64,000 nucleotides of DNA from Blasia pusilla (taxonomy: Eukaryota > Marchantiophyta > Marchantiopsida > Blasiales), in contig CM114275.1 of NCBI GenBank assembly GCA_050084515.1, positions 24,056,001-24,120,000 of the forward strand, given 5' to 3'. Within the stretch, counting starts at the first letter, position 1. Each line of letters begins with the position of its first letter. The translations under genes were made by a program, and so were the position numbers. The notes beneath the pieces were generated by a model. That model searched no databases, had not been told where the DNA came from, and saw only the letters and a program-made list of their open reading frames with translations. Positions 37,196 to 50,700 of this stretch are shown in pieces.

Positions 37196-39819
37196 GTTGG
37201 TTAGATAAAGTGCTCTCTGCTTTCAAGAGATGAGGAAAGTGTCGAGAGATGGAACATCTTGAAAACTGAGTTTTTCCAGTTCTTCATTGATTTTCCCCTC
37301 GCCGATTTTGTACATTTTGGACCTCAAAGTTGAGGTATGATTTGTGAACTCGCGAAGTATCTGCTTCTGCCCTCTGAGGAATCTGAGGATAACAAATGAA
37401 TGTGATATAGTGCTTAAGGTGAGGGCACATAGGGATAAACCATCTCACTAGGGATAGTCTGGTCACTTAGACACCTAATGTTCTCCCCTGGAAGCTTTGC
37501 AAAAGTGTACGCAGTCAAATTCTCCTGGTTGTGGAGATGAATGCTGGAATGATGAAAAGCGTTCTTTCTAGAAGGCAATACAAATTTCAAACATACCTTT
37601 CACTTATTCTAAGATCATAAATATCAATTTGATCGCCTCCCTTGGGTGAATGCACGCCTCAATCGCTACCCCCATAAGAAGAAATGAGGTTAATCGCCCC
37701 CACTTGTTACTGGGATACCCAGGTGGTATCCCAGTAACTTGTTACCCCCCCCACAACCCGTGGTAACGTGTAGACCAGCCTGCAAATTCAACGATGTTTT
37801 ATAGACCCAGGTGGATTAACCAGTCTTGTCCCAAGCATGCAAGCAAACCTAGGTGGACTAACCAGTCTTGTCCCAAGCATGCAAGCATGACGAGATGAGG
37901 ACTTTTAGTTTAACGATCGATGGCAGGTTGGATTTAGGGTGAGAGCCAAAGAGCGCAAGCACTGCGTGTGTGGTGTGAGTTGGCCAAGCAAGCATGAAGA
38001 TTCCAACACATGAATCGTGACATCGTTGCAGAAATCTTAAGAGAGGTTGGGGTGTAGACATCTTGATTAGGGTCACGTAGCCTTCTCAATTCCACACCTC
38101 TCCATCTCCAAGTATGGATTCTTACATCTCGGTAGATGAGTTGGAAAGCATGCGACAAGACTGTCTGAAGGGTTTGGATTAGAGCCAAGATAGTGGGAAT
38201 CATTCCCAACCAATGTGGGAGTTTGACTTACTGGGCTTGCTCTTCCCCAACAACAAGCTCAAAGATGTGCAACGAATCACTTGACTCTATGGAGCAACGA
38301 GACAATAGTCAAATGACCCATTTGGATGCATGAGTTTTGGAGAGGATGGTATTCCATTGCCCTCCCATTCTCACCTATCAAGCCGAAGATGGACTCGTCG
38401 GCATGGAGCCTCGCATGTTCTCTGGTCTCCACGTAGAGAAACGTTCAGGTTGCCTCGGGAGACCCAGGGAGGGTTTGTGGGATCTACTCATCGATTTCAC
38501 TATTCCCACAACATAACCCTTGCTGGTAGGCACAAAGAGGCCACTCGTGCATTCCACATCACGGAAGTCAGGCGATAAAGTCCATAGAGAGCGGGCTTTG
38601 GGACATTACAAGCTTCCAAGAAAATCTTCAGAGTCTCAAAGACCAATTTAGGTCTAGAAATACATGATCATCCATCCCCCGAAATCCATGTAACCACTTG
38701 GGTAGGAAAGTGAAAAACCTAAAAATTGCATGCTTACAAGTACAACGAGTGAAGAGAATCTTCCACAATGAATGAAAGGCAAAGTGAAATCCAACAAATT
38801 GGCTGTAAGCTGGCTGAGTACATACACCGCATGTGGTTGTATTGGAGATAAAAAGCCATTTGTTCTCTTCAATAAAAAGCAATTGTGCACGTGTTATTTT
38901 GGGATTGAAGGCATTCAGTGGGCGTTTCGTACACAGAAGTTGTGTGTGGACTCAATCAAGCTCGCCCAAAAGGTTCTCGGACTGTGCAGGGCACACAACT
39001 CCGGAGGCTTGATCGAGAATCGAAGTCAGGAGTGTGTACCCTTGGTTTCAGACAGAGTCCGTTTGTGTGCGCATCCAATGGTCCAATCCAAGAAATGAAC
39101 CACCCCAACTCTCTCGTAGTAGCGGCAATGCAAGAAAATAATGACAACTGTTCGGCAGAAGCATCAACCTCAACCATTCACTCTTGATGTACACATGACG
39201 TGGCAAAAGAGGTCGGTGAAAAGTCTGGGGTGCATTAAAGAAAAAACTCACTGCATGATGGCGTTCAAAATGATAGAAACTCCCATAGTGTCTAGTACAA
39301 AAGTGTTGAGGATCCCATCACTAGATGGCCTTATTTGCCCAATGAATGCAATGTAAATCAATAAGATAGGACTACAAGAGGAACTATCTCCTCTGGTGGG
39401 TAGGCCAATGGCTATCTTCGTAACGACAAATTGAGATGAATACACCCATATCCCAACTGAAGTTCTAACAATTATATCCAACTCCAGCTAGTTGTATCGC
39501 TGCATACCTATCCTCAAACGGGGCCCATTTCGGCTCGAATTCATGACTGGCCTTCGTAAGATCTAGGACTGGGCCACTGAGGCTTGCAATTCCATTTACT
39601 AGGCCACTTCTTCTCTATTATTTCATCGTTATCTTCCCAAACATCTGGGACCAAAATTTGACTTCTTGACTAAAAATACATTATAAAGTACATGTGACTT
39701 GCTCCCACGAACTGCTGTCACTGAGTCTTTGGTTTGGATTGTTGATGGAAGATTCTTACTTTCTCCTTCAATCCAGGAAGGCGAATGACGTGAAGCCAAA
39801 TGTGTAGCAAATCATTTTG
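37196..39819. other. Region between convergent NOC1 and ABC1K1, no gene recognised
   Basis: The region contains both genes' 3' flanks. A perfect 14-bp hairpin with a 5-base loop (GTTACTGGGATACC at 37706-37719 against 37725-37738) and a two-copy 42-bp direct repeat (37809-37887, ACCAGTCTTGTCCCAAGCAT) are present. The 38.1-39.5 kb part has several overlapping medium-length frames with many stops that might be a decayed element. No domain could be named. Confidence 0.4.
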
Positions 39820-41885
39820 CTAACGTTCTGAGAGTACTCCTTCGCTCCATGAAAGGACCAAGTCGCGAGTTACATTTGGTATTCCTGCCCACCCCACGAG
39901 AAGCAAATGAGTACCATCTAGATTTCAGTTGCAACAGAGGCAACTGAACAAGACTCATACAAATATTGGAAGTACAGAATAGAAGAAAACTAAACAGCCT
40001 CGAGTACCTCTTATGAAATCCGTCACCACGGTGGCTGGATCGAATTCGCCCTCTACAAGTCTATAAATGTCGACGACCTGATAAGGATACCAGGCCAAAA
40101 ATCAGTCACTTAGTAAGAGTAGCTGACCCTGGCAAACCATACAAAGACAATCTTCAATAAAAAGCACAATTGGTGATCAATCAGACCTCTTGTATGTGTA
40201 GTCTGGAGTCTTCTGTAAAAGCTAAAAGAAGCTGTTGGCGCAAAACAGCATCCGTAACCATTACACGAGCTCCATCTTTAATTGTGTCTGTCAAATCGAG
40301 CTTTCCACCCACAACTGTTCTTCTCCTCTCAGAGTTGTTTCTAAACCTGAAAGGCGCCATGGACAAAGACAGCAACGAGTTAAGAGCAGGACATTCTTAG
40401 TTGAGATGAACCAACACTGGAGTTAGAGCCTAGGTAAAAGTGAGGAGAAACATAGGATATCTTGTAACAAGCTGCACAATTGAACTCACATTACCAGGAC
40501 ATTCTTTAAAAGAGGAGCAAATCCAACGCAAGGAAAAGGTATGCTTCCAGGGAGATGGTTGATCAACTTCATGAAACAGGATAAAGCAAGCACAAGTTAA
40601 TGCCGTCCATGGCTTTTCTCAAAGGGAACAGTGACCATAAACCCGGATCAGAACTACTATTTCTCATGATTCCAGTAGGAATGCACATAATCAGGGTGAC
40701 AGTTTGGATCAGAAGAAAGACATTTGAAGTTGAGATTGTTGAAGTTGAAGCGACTACCTCGTATCTGCTGCAAGTGTCTCTTGCAATGGCTGGTTACGAT
40801 TCATCATGGCCACTTGTTCTCTGGCAAGCACTATCAGATTCTCCAGTCGTTTCCATTGGAAGTTTCCATCTTTGAACAACACCTTCATGTTTTGTGAACA
40901 TAGCAGAACTCAGTGTGACGTCATAAATTATAGACTCTTTTCCACCAGGAGAGACTGTACTAATTATATAGTGCCTGTTGTAGCCTTGCGACCATAGACT
41001 CTGCGCCCTGGTTGGACAGTGCTTGAGACTGGGATGGGTGTAGAGAGAGGAAGAAGTGAAGAAGGTACCATATGAGAGGAGGGAGACACTCTCATATAGT
41101 GTGCGTGCTGACCAAACAACATGTTTGTGTGGAGCTTCCAAGTGTCAACCAAGAAACTCTTCACCACACTATCTACTTTACCTGATGGGGATCCCCAATA
41201 GACATTACTTACCAGCGCAGCAGCTTTGGGCGATAAATCAAGGCTAGTGAATGTGTTGAACAGTTCTGGTGTTACCAGCTTAGCAATATCAGCATATGCT
41301 CTTGCTCTGACACATCAGGAGACTGTACTCATTAAGTAGTGCATGTCGTAGCCTTGGTTGGATGGTGCTTGAGACTGGACCCCGCGCCCTGGGACCCCGC
41401 GCCCTGGTTGGATGGTGCTTGAGACTGGGATGGGTGTAGAGAGAGAAGCAAGTGAAGAAGGTACCATATGAGAGGAGGGACCAAACTACGTGCTGACCAA
41501 ACTATGAGTGCTGACCAAACTACGTGTTTGTGCGGAGCTTCCAAGTGTCAACCAAGAAACTCTTCACCACACCATCTACTTTACCTGATTGGGATCCCCA
41601 ATAGACATCAGGAGAGAGGGAGAGAGACTGTGCTCATTAAGTAGTGCCTGTCGTAGCCTTGCGACCATAGACCCCGCGCCCTGGTTGGACGGTGCTTGAG
41701 ACTGGGATGGGTGTAGAGAGGGAGACTGTACTCATTGAGTAGTGCCTGTCGTAGCCTTGCGACCATGGACCCCGCGCCCTGGTTGGACGGTGCTGTGTAG
41801 AGAGGGAAAGAGAGACTGTACTCATTAAGTAGTGCCTGTCGTAGCCTTGCGACCATAGACCCCGCACCCTGGTTGGACGGTGCTT

Positions 41886-41916
<31 letters not shown>

Positions 41917-44900
41917 AGGAAAGGGCTTTTACCTGAAGCAGCCGCTCACGCAATGCAGGATCGGGATCTGTCAAAAGACGCTTCGCTACATATGGATATG
42001 CCACCTGAACCCGTCCAGCATACAAATTTATCAGGACTGAAGTTCACAGCATACTGGCTGTCGGAAATCATTCTTGGCCTTATTTGAATTCCAAACAACA
42101 GACAACCAATGTTGTATGTTGTTTAATGCAGAAGTCGAAAAGAATGAAAGCAGCAGGAAAACATCGAAACAACTTACGAACCTCAAGAAATTTGAAATCC
42201 GGTGATAATGTTAAGCAGATACCCTCTTGAGTCAGCAAGGATCGAATAACCAGTGCAAACCTCTCAGGAATGCGGATAGGGTACTGATACACCAACTGGT
42301 TGAACTTACCTAGAATTTACACCCCAGAAAATCAGAAACGGTAGAGATGGGGCTGCAGGACTTCAAGCTAAGACTTCTCCATAGTCAACTGTAGATATTG
42401 TTAGAGAACTTGAGATGAAGTCCGTTCAGTGAGACGCCAGAGACGGCAAGTCCCAAGGCACCAATTTCCTACTTTCGACCAAGGACATGAAAACGGACAA
42501 GGATATGAACTCTTGACAACTGAGATACTTCACACAGGAATCCAGACAAGGAATAAGAAAGGGAAGAAGCCCACCAGTAACTGAACGGAAGTTGAAATCA
42601 GCGAGACCCTTTCCTGTAGAGTTTTGCCAAATGGATTCAAGGGCAGGGACGATAGGGGTTACGTCAGTTCCAGGAGCCAGAAACCCTAGCCTGGTGAAAT
42701 CCCCGGCCATCTCCACGTAGTCTTCATTCACAGCATGAACCACCGCATCTATAAGCACTTGCTTGTTTCTCTGTTCATAACGACAATGGCAGATGCAGTC
42801 AGAAAGGCACTATGTAGGTTTTTCCAACTTTACTGGGATGGTGCAATCGTTCAAACATATTCGCCATATTATTTTATTCCTCACCACGCTTTGCATTTGC
42901 TACGAACGCAAGCAGGGTGTATGTTATGCTTTACCTGACTAAGCTCTGCTACATTCCCAAAATCCACATAGGCAATTCTGCCGTCACGCATGGCAAAGAT
43001 ATTGCCAGGATGTGGGTCTCCATGAAAGAGTCCAAATTCTAGGAGCTGCCGCAGAGCAGCACTCACACCCACAGTGATGAAAGATTCTATATCTATACCG
43101 GCATCCTTGATTCCCTGCACTTCACAGGATAAAAAATCAGACGAGCTCCAAAAAGTATCTCCAACTAAGTAGACGAGTGATGATGAACTCTCTGAAAGAC
43201 TCCTAAAATCTGTTGAGATCACAGCAAGACCTGAACGAAATTATGAGCAGAATCACCATCATTCGTCTCACTGAACAGAACTAAACACCAGCAGTGAGAG
43301 CAATGCAAATGAAATGTTCACCTGTGGGTTTGTACAACGAATCCCATCAATCCACTCCATGACTAGTGTAGTATTTCCACTCAAATTTTTGTAAACCCGA
43401 GGAATTTTCACAGTCGGATCATCCTTAAAGTTTGCGTAGAAGTCCTCGATATTTCGTGCCTCCTGAAAATACACATGCCAGTGCGCATGTGAGTAATGTG
43501 GCCTAAGCCAATGCTGTGCAAATAGGAATCAGGACACTTCACGTCCACAACACAAAGTCAACTAGAAAAATGAAACGGCAGTGAACTGCTTGACAAATAT
43601 ACACTATTCACGGTAGGAATAACCTTCTATAGTTTCACACAGATGTAGAGCTATAGAATTTCAAACAATGAGCGCCCAAGAGAATTCTACCAAGGTGTAG
43701 TCCAACTCTTCGAGAAGTTTTTGTCCAAACTCATCAACAATGAGCTCTGCATTACAGCCTAGCTTCTGAAGACTGTAGCCATTTAGAAAAGAGGCAAGTA
43801 AACGGAATAGAAACAGATCTCTGTAAATTATAGGTTCTATCCCCGGTCTTTGCACCTGTAAAAATCAAATCATTTGCAGGGTCAAACTCAGCAGTCCATG
43901 AAAACAAGCAGAATTTAGTCCGACAACACAGGCCAAGTGCTCTGTTCCAGATTTCGTTCTCACAAACAAGCCCACTATTCCTACAACCCTTTGCTACTGA
44001 CTGGGATGAGTTTCTTGCTCATGAAACCAGGAGCTACAGGAGTTGAACTCCATCACTGTAATTCAGACAGAATTCCTGAAGCTGTGGTCAACTCGGGGAA
44101 CATAACATGAAACTTGATATTGCCCGATCTTTGATGTCAGCTGCTACCCAAACCATTCAGAAGATCTTATAAGTATTATGCAAATACAGTACAAAATGTG
44201 CAAAGTCACCAAGAATTCGACTCGGTACCTTCACGGCAACCTCATCACCAGAGCTGCGAAGAGTGGCCCGATAAACTTGACCTAGACTTGCAGCTGCCAC
44301 AGGGTCTGCAGAGATCTTACTGTACAGTTGCTCTAAAGGACTACCGCTTTCTGCCTCCATTATTTTGAATGCCTCCTGCCAGTATGACATGTATTGTCAA
44401 TTCAATCATCGTTTCCAAGTAACTCAATGTTTGACTGCTGAAGTAGATCACTGCTATCCCAAAGCATCTGAAGAAAAGAATAATCAAAGGGAGGACCACG
44501 GATTTTTTCCAGGTTGGGAGGGTTGCACTACTGGTTAAATTACTGATGAAGAACGAACGTGCAAAATTTCAGACACCGTCAGTTGTCTGCGCTACGATCT
44601 AAAAGTGGCCTGAGTCTGAGAGTGTGGTCACCAACCGCATTTGGAAATGATGGGACATCATCTTGCAAAACGCACAGTTCGTTCATGTAATCTTCGCGAA
44701 CAATGTCAGGCCTGTTCGCCAGTACCTGCCCGGAGTCGCAGAGCAGAACAGTGTTAAAGATCACCAAAACGTCCATTCATCCTCCCGTAAAACAGACGAC
44801 TCAACGAATTGCTGAGCAATCTTCCGAAAACCTTTCATGGGATCAACTTCGCCATAAGAGAGATCTCAGCTGCCAATCTCTGAAGAAAATGTGATTCCAT

Positions 44901-46236
44901 TACAATCCCAGTGCAGAAGCCCCGAAATGATGAGAATGACGATTTCGTTGGATTCCCATCATGATGATCCTGGAGATCATGATGATCTCCAGGAGCAATC
45001 TAACCCCTTGGGAGGCAGACCAGAGGGAAACTCAAGAGAATGGGAACATGAACAACAGAAAACACTCTACTTCGAAGCACTCTGCTTGGAAGCATCTGTT
45101 GGTAAGCGTCTGAAGGCGGCGCAACGGAACTGCTTGAGGTTCACCCAAAGCTCCTAGTTTCTGCAAGTGTTCTGGACTTAGAGGAAGGGTGCGAAAAGGA
45201 GAGGCGAAGTACCTGACCAGCCTTGATGAATGAAGGGCCCAATTTGACGAGGATGTTCCGGAGTTGCTCAGCTCGCAAAGGAACCATCTCCTCACCCTTG
45301 CCCACGAGGCAATCGTATGAAAGAGTCGCCCAGTACACTCCCAGACACCATAGAATTTCTACCCCACGACCAAGCATTTTTAGATAGTCGCTAGGATTGC
45401 GCAAGACCTTCTGTCGCACCTGTCAAATTGCAATAGCGGCGGTGTGAGCAGTGCATAGACGATTTTCCTCTCCTTCGAACAGCCTCGAGTTTAGATGAAT
45501 TAATCTCATAAGTGGAGAACGTCTAGTTCCAGAGGTGAAACTGCCATACCACTTCCACGATCTGCAGTCCACTACAGAAACTGATTCTTTGAGCACAAAA
45601 GTTTTGAATTCATTGCGATCACTATCGTTTCATTCTGTCCAAATTCGTCACTTCATTTGGCTTCACGATAAGTTATCGGATTCATTCTTGACTTCATGAT
45701 ATAGCTTCTTTGAGTCCAAATTTCTCATTTCAAAGTTGTTACTTTCCAATTTTTTTACTTCATTGGCTTCACGATGATTTCTTCCAGTCCCAAATCCTTC
45801 ATATTGGCTTGATGACAATTGAACACCAACTCTTTTCAGGAACCTGCTCTGAGCTGAAAAGGGCAAGGATGTAACTCACCCCCTCGGGAGTATATTTCTT
45901 AAAAGGAATGCACACCCCAAGCTCCAGCTCCAATTCCTCTATGGAAGCTATCGCTGGTGCGAATCCTGCTCCACCCCCAGTGAGCCTGCTCAAGAGATTG
46001 CTCCCTAAACCAGACTGCCGTGTCGTGCTGGTAATAGCCCTATTCTCAGCGAAGCTCCTGGATGCGGCAGCTCGGATCTTCAGAGCCCCCACACGCTCAC
46101 GCGCTAGTTTCCTACTGGGCAACGCCACCAATCCTCCGGCGATCCTTTCCCGGAGTGCCCATCCTCGGATAGAAATTCCTGAAGCTCCCACTGCTGCTTC
46201 CATAGTCAGCTGGGTCTGACAGACAGCGCTCGCCAT
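39820..46236 (-). CDS. ABC1K1: ABC1K1 (PGR6-type) plastoglobule atypical kinase
   Basis: ABC1K1 is an ABC1/UbiB atypical kinase of chloroplast plastoglobules that regulates prenylquinone metabolism and photosynthetic electron flow. Exons on the - strand: 46236-45880, 45419-45213, 44725-44636, 44375-44229, 43855-43691, 43462-43322, 43114-42935, 42770-42575, 42309-42182, 42004-41933, 40882-40758, 40346-40187, 40077-40008, 39884-39820. The result is 700 residues (Arabidopsis 682). Family marks are the KxGQ motif (FIKAGQ, residues 183-188), the Ala-rich loop AAASLGQVYRA (245-255), the VAVK lysine (267), HGDPHPGN (400-407) and the YVDFG aspartate (420). SLQKLGCNAELIVDEFGQKL and the final NVTRDLVLSWSEGVLSER identify the ABC1K1 subfamily. 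The Ser/Arg-rich first 60 residues look like a chloroplast transit peptide. The first ATG after an in-frame stop was chosen as start. Confidence 0.96.
40955..41910. repeat. Minisatellite in ABC1K1 intron 10
   Basis: About five degenerate units share GAGACTGTACTCATTAAGTA, GTGCCTGTCGTAGCCTTGCG, ACCCCGCGCCCTGGTTGGA and GAGACTGGGATGGGTGTAGA, at about 40955, 41321, 41625, 41722 and 41811. A larger block of about 140-170 bp (CACATATGAGAGGAGGGA-like sequence, then CCAAGTGTCAACCAAGAAAC and TTCACCACAC) also occurs twice, near 41065-41200 and 41460-41605. A GA run at 41885-41914 ends the array just before exon 10. Confidence 0.85.
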
Positions 46237-46730
46237 GACTCCGCTTCCTCTCTCCACCCCGGCTCCTCAATTCCTTCCTCCACTCACGAATTCCGCCCCC
46301 ATGTCCCTGTTCCACATTCCCCGCCGACGCAGGATCCCAACTTCACAGTCGAATTGAACTAAAATCTCTCTCCCTCTCCCTCTCTCTCTCTCTCCTAGAT
46401 CCGTGTATGTTCGCGACGCTGCGACAGGCGCTAGTTAATGAGTACACGCGCTCTCTCCAGCGACACAGCCTCCCACAACAGTTCGCTGCTAAGGCCGCAA
46501 GGCTGCGAAAGGAACGAGTCAACGGGTGCTCTCTGTAAATGTGTGGATGGGTCGAATTGTGGAAGGCCAGCGATGGGGGTGAGGGTGAGGGTGAGGAGCA
46601 GAGTGTATCAGTTTCGGTCGTGTCCGTGAACGCGGAACGGGACAATTCTGGTGCTCACCGCTGAGAGAGTAAGAAGAGGTGAGTAGCGGAAACGTGCGAG
46701 AGGGAGAGAGCGCGCGTAACGGTGAGTAGA
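46237..46730 (-). promoter_or_regulatory. Probable promoter and 5' leader of ABC1K1
   Basis: This is a GC-rich stretch directly upstream of the ABC1K1 start. It includes a CT tract (46365-46395; GA on the coding strand) and a GGGTGAGG repeat near 46575-46595. The transcription start was not located. Confidence 0.4.
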
Positions 46731-47791
46731 GGACTGTGGGACACGTCGCGCGCTTGGCTTCCTTTCCGTCGGGGAAACGGAGGGATTGCGTTGGGACGGA
46801 CGGACGGAGGAAAGGGAGTGAGTGGGTGGACAGAGCTTCACGTGACCCCACGTCTCCTTCTTCTTCCGTCTTCACGTCTTTCTCTCTTTTCTCCTCCTCT
46901 CGTCTCGTCCAATGTCCACACGAAAAACTCCAAGTCTTTCTTTTCTTTACGTGGAAACTCTTTTAGGGTTTTTAATTATCCATCGGATGGGTCCATTTAA
47001 TAAAAAACTCGGAAGGCATCCGATGGATGATTTTTAAAAAAGCTCGGTTGGGTCTATCTAAAGAAACTCATCCATTTCATAGATCTTACGAGGTCCATGG
47101 TACGTGCTAGTTCCATAATTTTAAACGACACTACGCGAATCTAAAACGTCTCGAAAACTCCTGCAAATGGCCCATGGGACGACAATTCTATTTTAATAGG
47201 GATCCATTTTAATGCTCATATGATCACGTGGATTGGGGGACGACAATTCATTTTGGCAACATTGGTTGGATACTTTCGGAGTGGGGTGGAGCCTCCTTGA
47301 TTATCCACAATACTAAGAATTCTTTTACATTACAATTTGAACATGGCCCGTGCATTGTTTGGAGTAAGGGTACATATAAAATTGAAACTTGTGACATGAA
47401 AGTTACAAATGATTTAACTATTAAGAGAGGATAGATTATTGATTTGCAAGCACATGCTAATGGGGCAGCAAGAAAATGTTTTGGTAAAATCTCCAATGAA
47501 AAACATAAATAAATTTGGTTATGGGTCATGGGTTGTGCGTTAGTTTTTTAATTGGATTAGTGAATATTAAATCACATTTTATTGACAAACAATTGTCATA
47601 GCTCCCCACTAGGCATGCTGTACATATTCTTAAAAAGTCTGGTCTCCTGCATCTTAGCAACATACACTCCTCCATATTCAGCACAACATGGCAGCAGGCT
47701 ATAACAAGCAAATTGGTGTCCTCTGCAGGGATGTCATGCTTTTGTTGATGGAACAAGAGGTGCACCAGCAGGTTTTCCCGACTGAGCCATG
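46731..47791. other. Intergenic between ABC1K1 and the M28 peptidase, no gene recognised
   Basis: It contains an 11-bp inverted repeat (TCCATCGGATG near 46980 against CATCCGATGGA near 47018). The AT-rich sequence that follows has no credible coding region. The part nearest 47791 is probably the peptidase 3' UTR. Confidence 0.4.
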
Positions 47792-50700
47792 TTAACGTGG
47801 AAGAAGGCCTTCCAGATTGGCAATAGAGTAAGCCCAGACTGCTAATGTAGCTGCACACTGCTGGAGCTCTTCAGGGGATAGCTTGTCTATGGTATCTGCC
47901 TCTGTGTGATGATACCTGCACCACAATTACAAAGATGACAAAAATGCAGCACAGCTATTTCCCCATCCCCGTTTTTCCACTTGCTTGAACTACTTTCATC
48001 CATGGCCCCTGCAGCAACTTAGAACTTTAGCACTTCCTAAAGAGTCCCCTCAGAAATGCCCTGCGAAAACTGAAATCGAGTCGATTCGGATCCCAGGAAT
48101 AAAAGAAACCCAGTGGCCGCAAATGCCTGGGAGGAGGGCCTGCGCCATTCTCACTCCATGGCAGACTAGTCTCTACAAGTCGAATATGAATGAATGGGTT
48201 CAATCAAAGCGAGAGAGACGGAAGGTACGGTGGGCGGCCTGCAGAGCCGTGTCAATGTTGCATAATGTCACACATCATTGAGAGTACATCAACCAAGCAG
48301 TTGATATCACATTATAGTAGATTTCAAAAGTGCATACCCAACACAGAGAACTCACACTCAAGTACAAGTGTGTGAAGTGTGGAATGATAGTCCGCTCGAC
48401 TTCCATGATATATGTGTGGGCCAACCTTCAGATGTAAATGAATTGGAGGACAACACTCACCAGAAATAGGCACTCTTCAGAAAATCAGTTCCCACAGCAT
48501 CTCCTGGGGAACCATCAGCGTATCCTTTACATGGATTGTTGTCATACTTTCCAACTCGTGGATCCAATACCACGAGACTTGATCCCGGGACTCCTTGCTC
48601 AACCTATTTTGCGACATTCATGTTCAAATTCCATATTCAGTCATACATGCCATGTTCAAGGGCTCAAGAACAATTAACCCTGAAGAGAAGTCGTTTCCTG
48701 GCTGGGTTGGGTGCAGAAAAGTGTACCAAATATGAAACGTCTTCTCCATAGTCAGTTTCTGTGACATTTCCAGATCCGATGTGACTGAGCAATCTTTGAC
48801 CGATCTGAAATTTCAGAAGAAAGTCTGAATGAGCTCATCCAACTGGACCAGCAGCACAAAATGCAGCAGAAAAAGCGCTCAGAAAGATTTGACTGCTGTG
48901 TGCATACTGCTAAATGCAGACTGTTTTCTAATACCGCAGCGTACATTGAATCAAAACGTCAGGAAGGAGTAGCATACATCTTCCAGAATGGCTCGGGCAG
49001 CTTTGGAACCAGTAAACGAGATACCATGTGGTCTGAAGGTCCCCTCGTCTGATTCGATTGCTATACTGGTTCTGCATTCATTGAAAAAGTACATTGGAAT
49101 CAAATTTAATTAAAACTTCACCACAAACTAGTGGCAGGTTTCCAACTGTGTCACCTTTGAGCCCACATTAACTCAAGTTTCTACCCTTCAACCAGTCTAC
49201 ATCAGAATAGTTCTGAATTTCCGAGACACAAATCCATCATGAGAGAAGGACATCCACAACTTTAATTTGACTAGAGATGAATAAACCCAACCTCTTAAGT
49301 TTCTTCCCAACAAAAAATTTCTTTAGGTAACATGCGTACAAAATCTCGAGGTAATATGAATGCAAAGTCTACGTAACATCAAAAAGGAGCTGTTTGCAAC
49401 CCCCAAAAGAGTGGTCTTGTGAGTTGAGGTTAACGCACGAGTTGGCTTCGTGTTCATGATCACGAGCATATTGCTTGCCACCCTGTGATCCATTCTCCTC
49501 ATTCACAAATAAAACAGCTCGGATTGTTCGTCTTGGTTTCAAGCCCAGCTCCTTTATCAAACGAATAACCTGAAAAACAACGGAGAGTTGGCCACTAAGT
49601 ACCACATGAGAGAAAAAAATTGATCTATATTGTAGTGTGATGAAGAAGAGTCATGTTGTAGTGAAACATACAGGGGGATCTTCTCAGAAGCACTTTACCT
49701 CCCAGGAGATCAAAGCTCCACCCCCATCATCTACAGCACCATCAGCTACATCCCAACTATCCATGTGACCGCCAATTATAACAAACTCTTGAGGTTTTTC
49801 ACTGCCTTCAATGTCGACCACCAAATTCCTGTCCCAAGCAAGCCGTAAACAGCATTAAGAACGGTGCGATTTTCACTAAATTCAACAGAAATACAACTCA
49901 CTACCTTTCTAGAAACTTAATCCGCCTTTTTTCCGTCATAGGCAAGTCTTTCAAATAAATGGCAAGCTATTCAGCTATTAACATATCACCAATCCTTAAT
50001 CGGAGCATATATTAACAAATGTCAAGTCAAAATCATAAGCGTCATTCAGGTGGTCCCAGGTCTATAAGGTTTCAACTGGATATGAGCATTATTGAGGCTC
50101 CATTGTTGTTGTGTTTTCATACAATTGGAAGAAAAAGTTCTACATTATTTCCATGCACAATTATCAAAACTCTGCATGGAAGATTCTTACCGCGACAGCA
50201 CATCAGGCAGAGTCTGGGCCTGCAACCACCAGCAAACAGCTATCCTTGACTTCAGTCTGGCCCAAAAACGATGTATATCATAGAATACTAATGAAACTCT
50301 ACCAAAAAGACTCACGATAGCTCAGATTAGAAAACAGAGTACGCCTTCATGTGATCATGACTCAACAAGATTAAGTACAGTCTCCGCCAATTTGACTCAA
50401 CACAATCCAGTTATCCCATAGGATCCCACAGGTTGAAGGGACATGTTGGTGGTCTTCCATCCTTCTGCAGAGAGAGCAGTAACATGACAGCAAAAGCGAC
50501 TGCACAAAACATGTGATAAGCAGATAGAAGTGATACAGCTGTGCCAATGTATATACCCTCAAGAGAAGAGTCCGTTAAGTACCTCCATGTACAGCTCAAT
50601 TACAACATCTTGATTTCGATTCTGCATCCTTCCGAACATTTTGGCATCCTCGACTGTGATGGAAGCTGCAGGAATACCTGCTGCATTCATTCCTCCCGTA

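Noticed and set aside
38330-39187. Overlapping frames between NOC1 and ABC1K1
   Set aside because: Several frames of 80-110 codons overlap on both strands, none with recognisable domains or splice continuity. They may be a decayed element but cannot be supported as a gene.
39960-40010. ABC1K1 ending at a stop just after exon 13
   Set aside because: Reading through exon 13 gives 17 unrelated residues and a stop, whereas splicing at 40008 to 39884 restores the conserved C-terminal NVTRDLVLSWSEGVLSER in phase.
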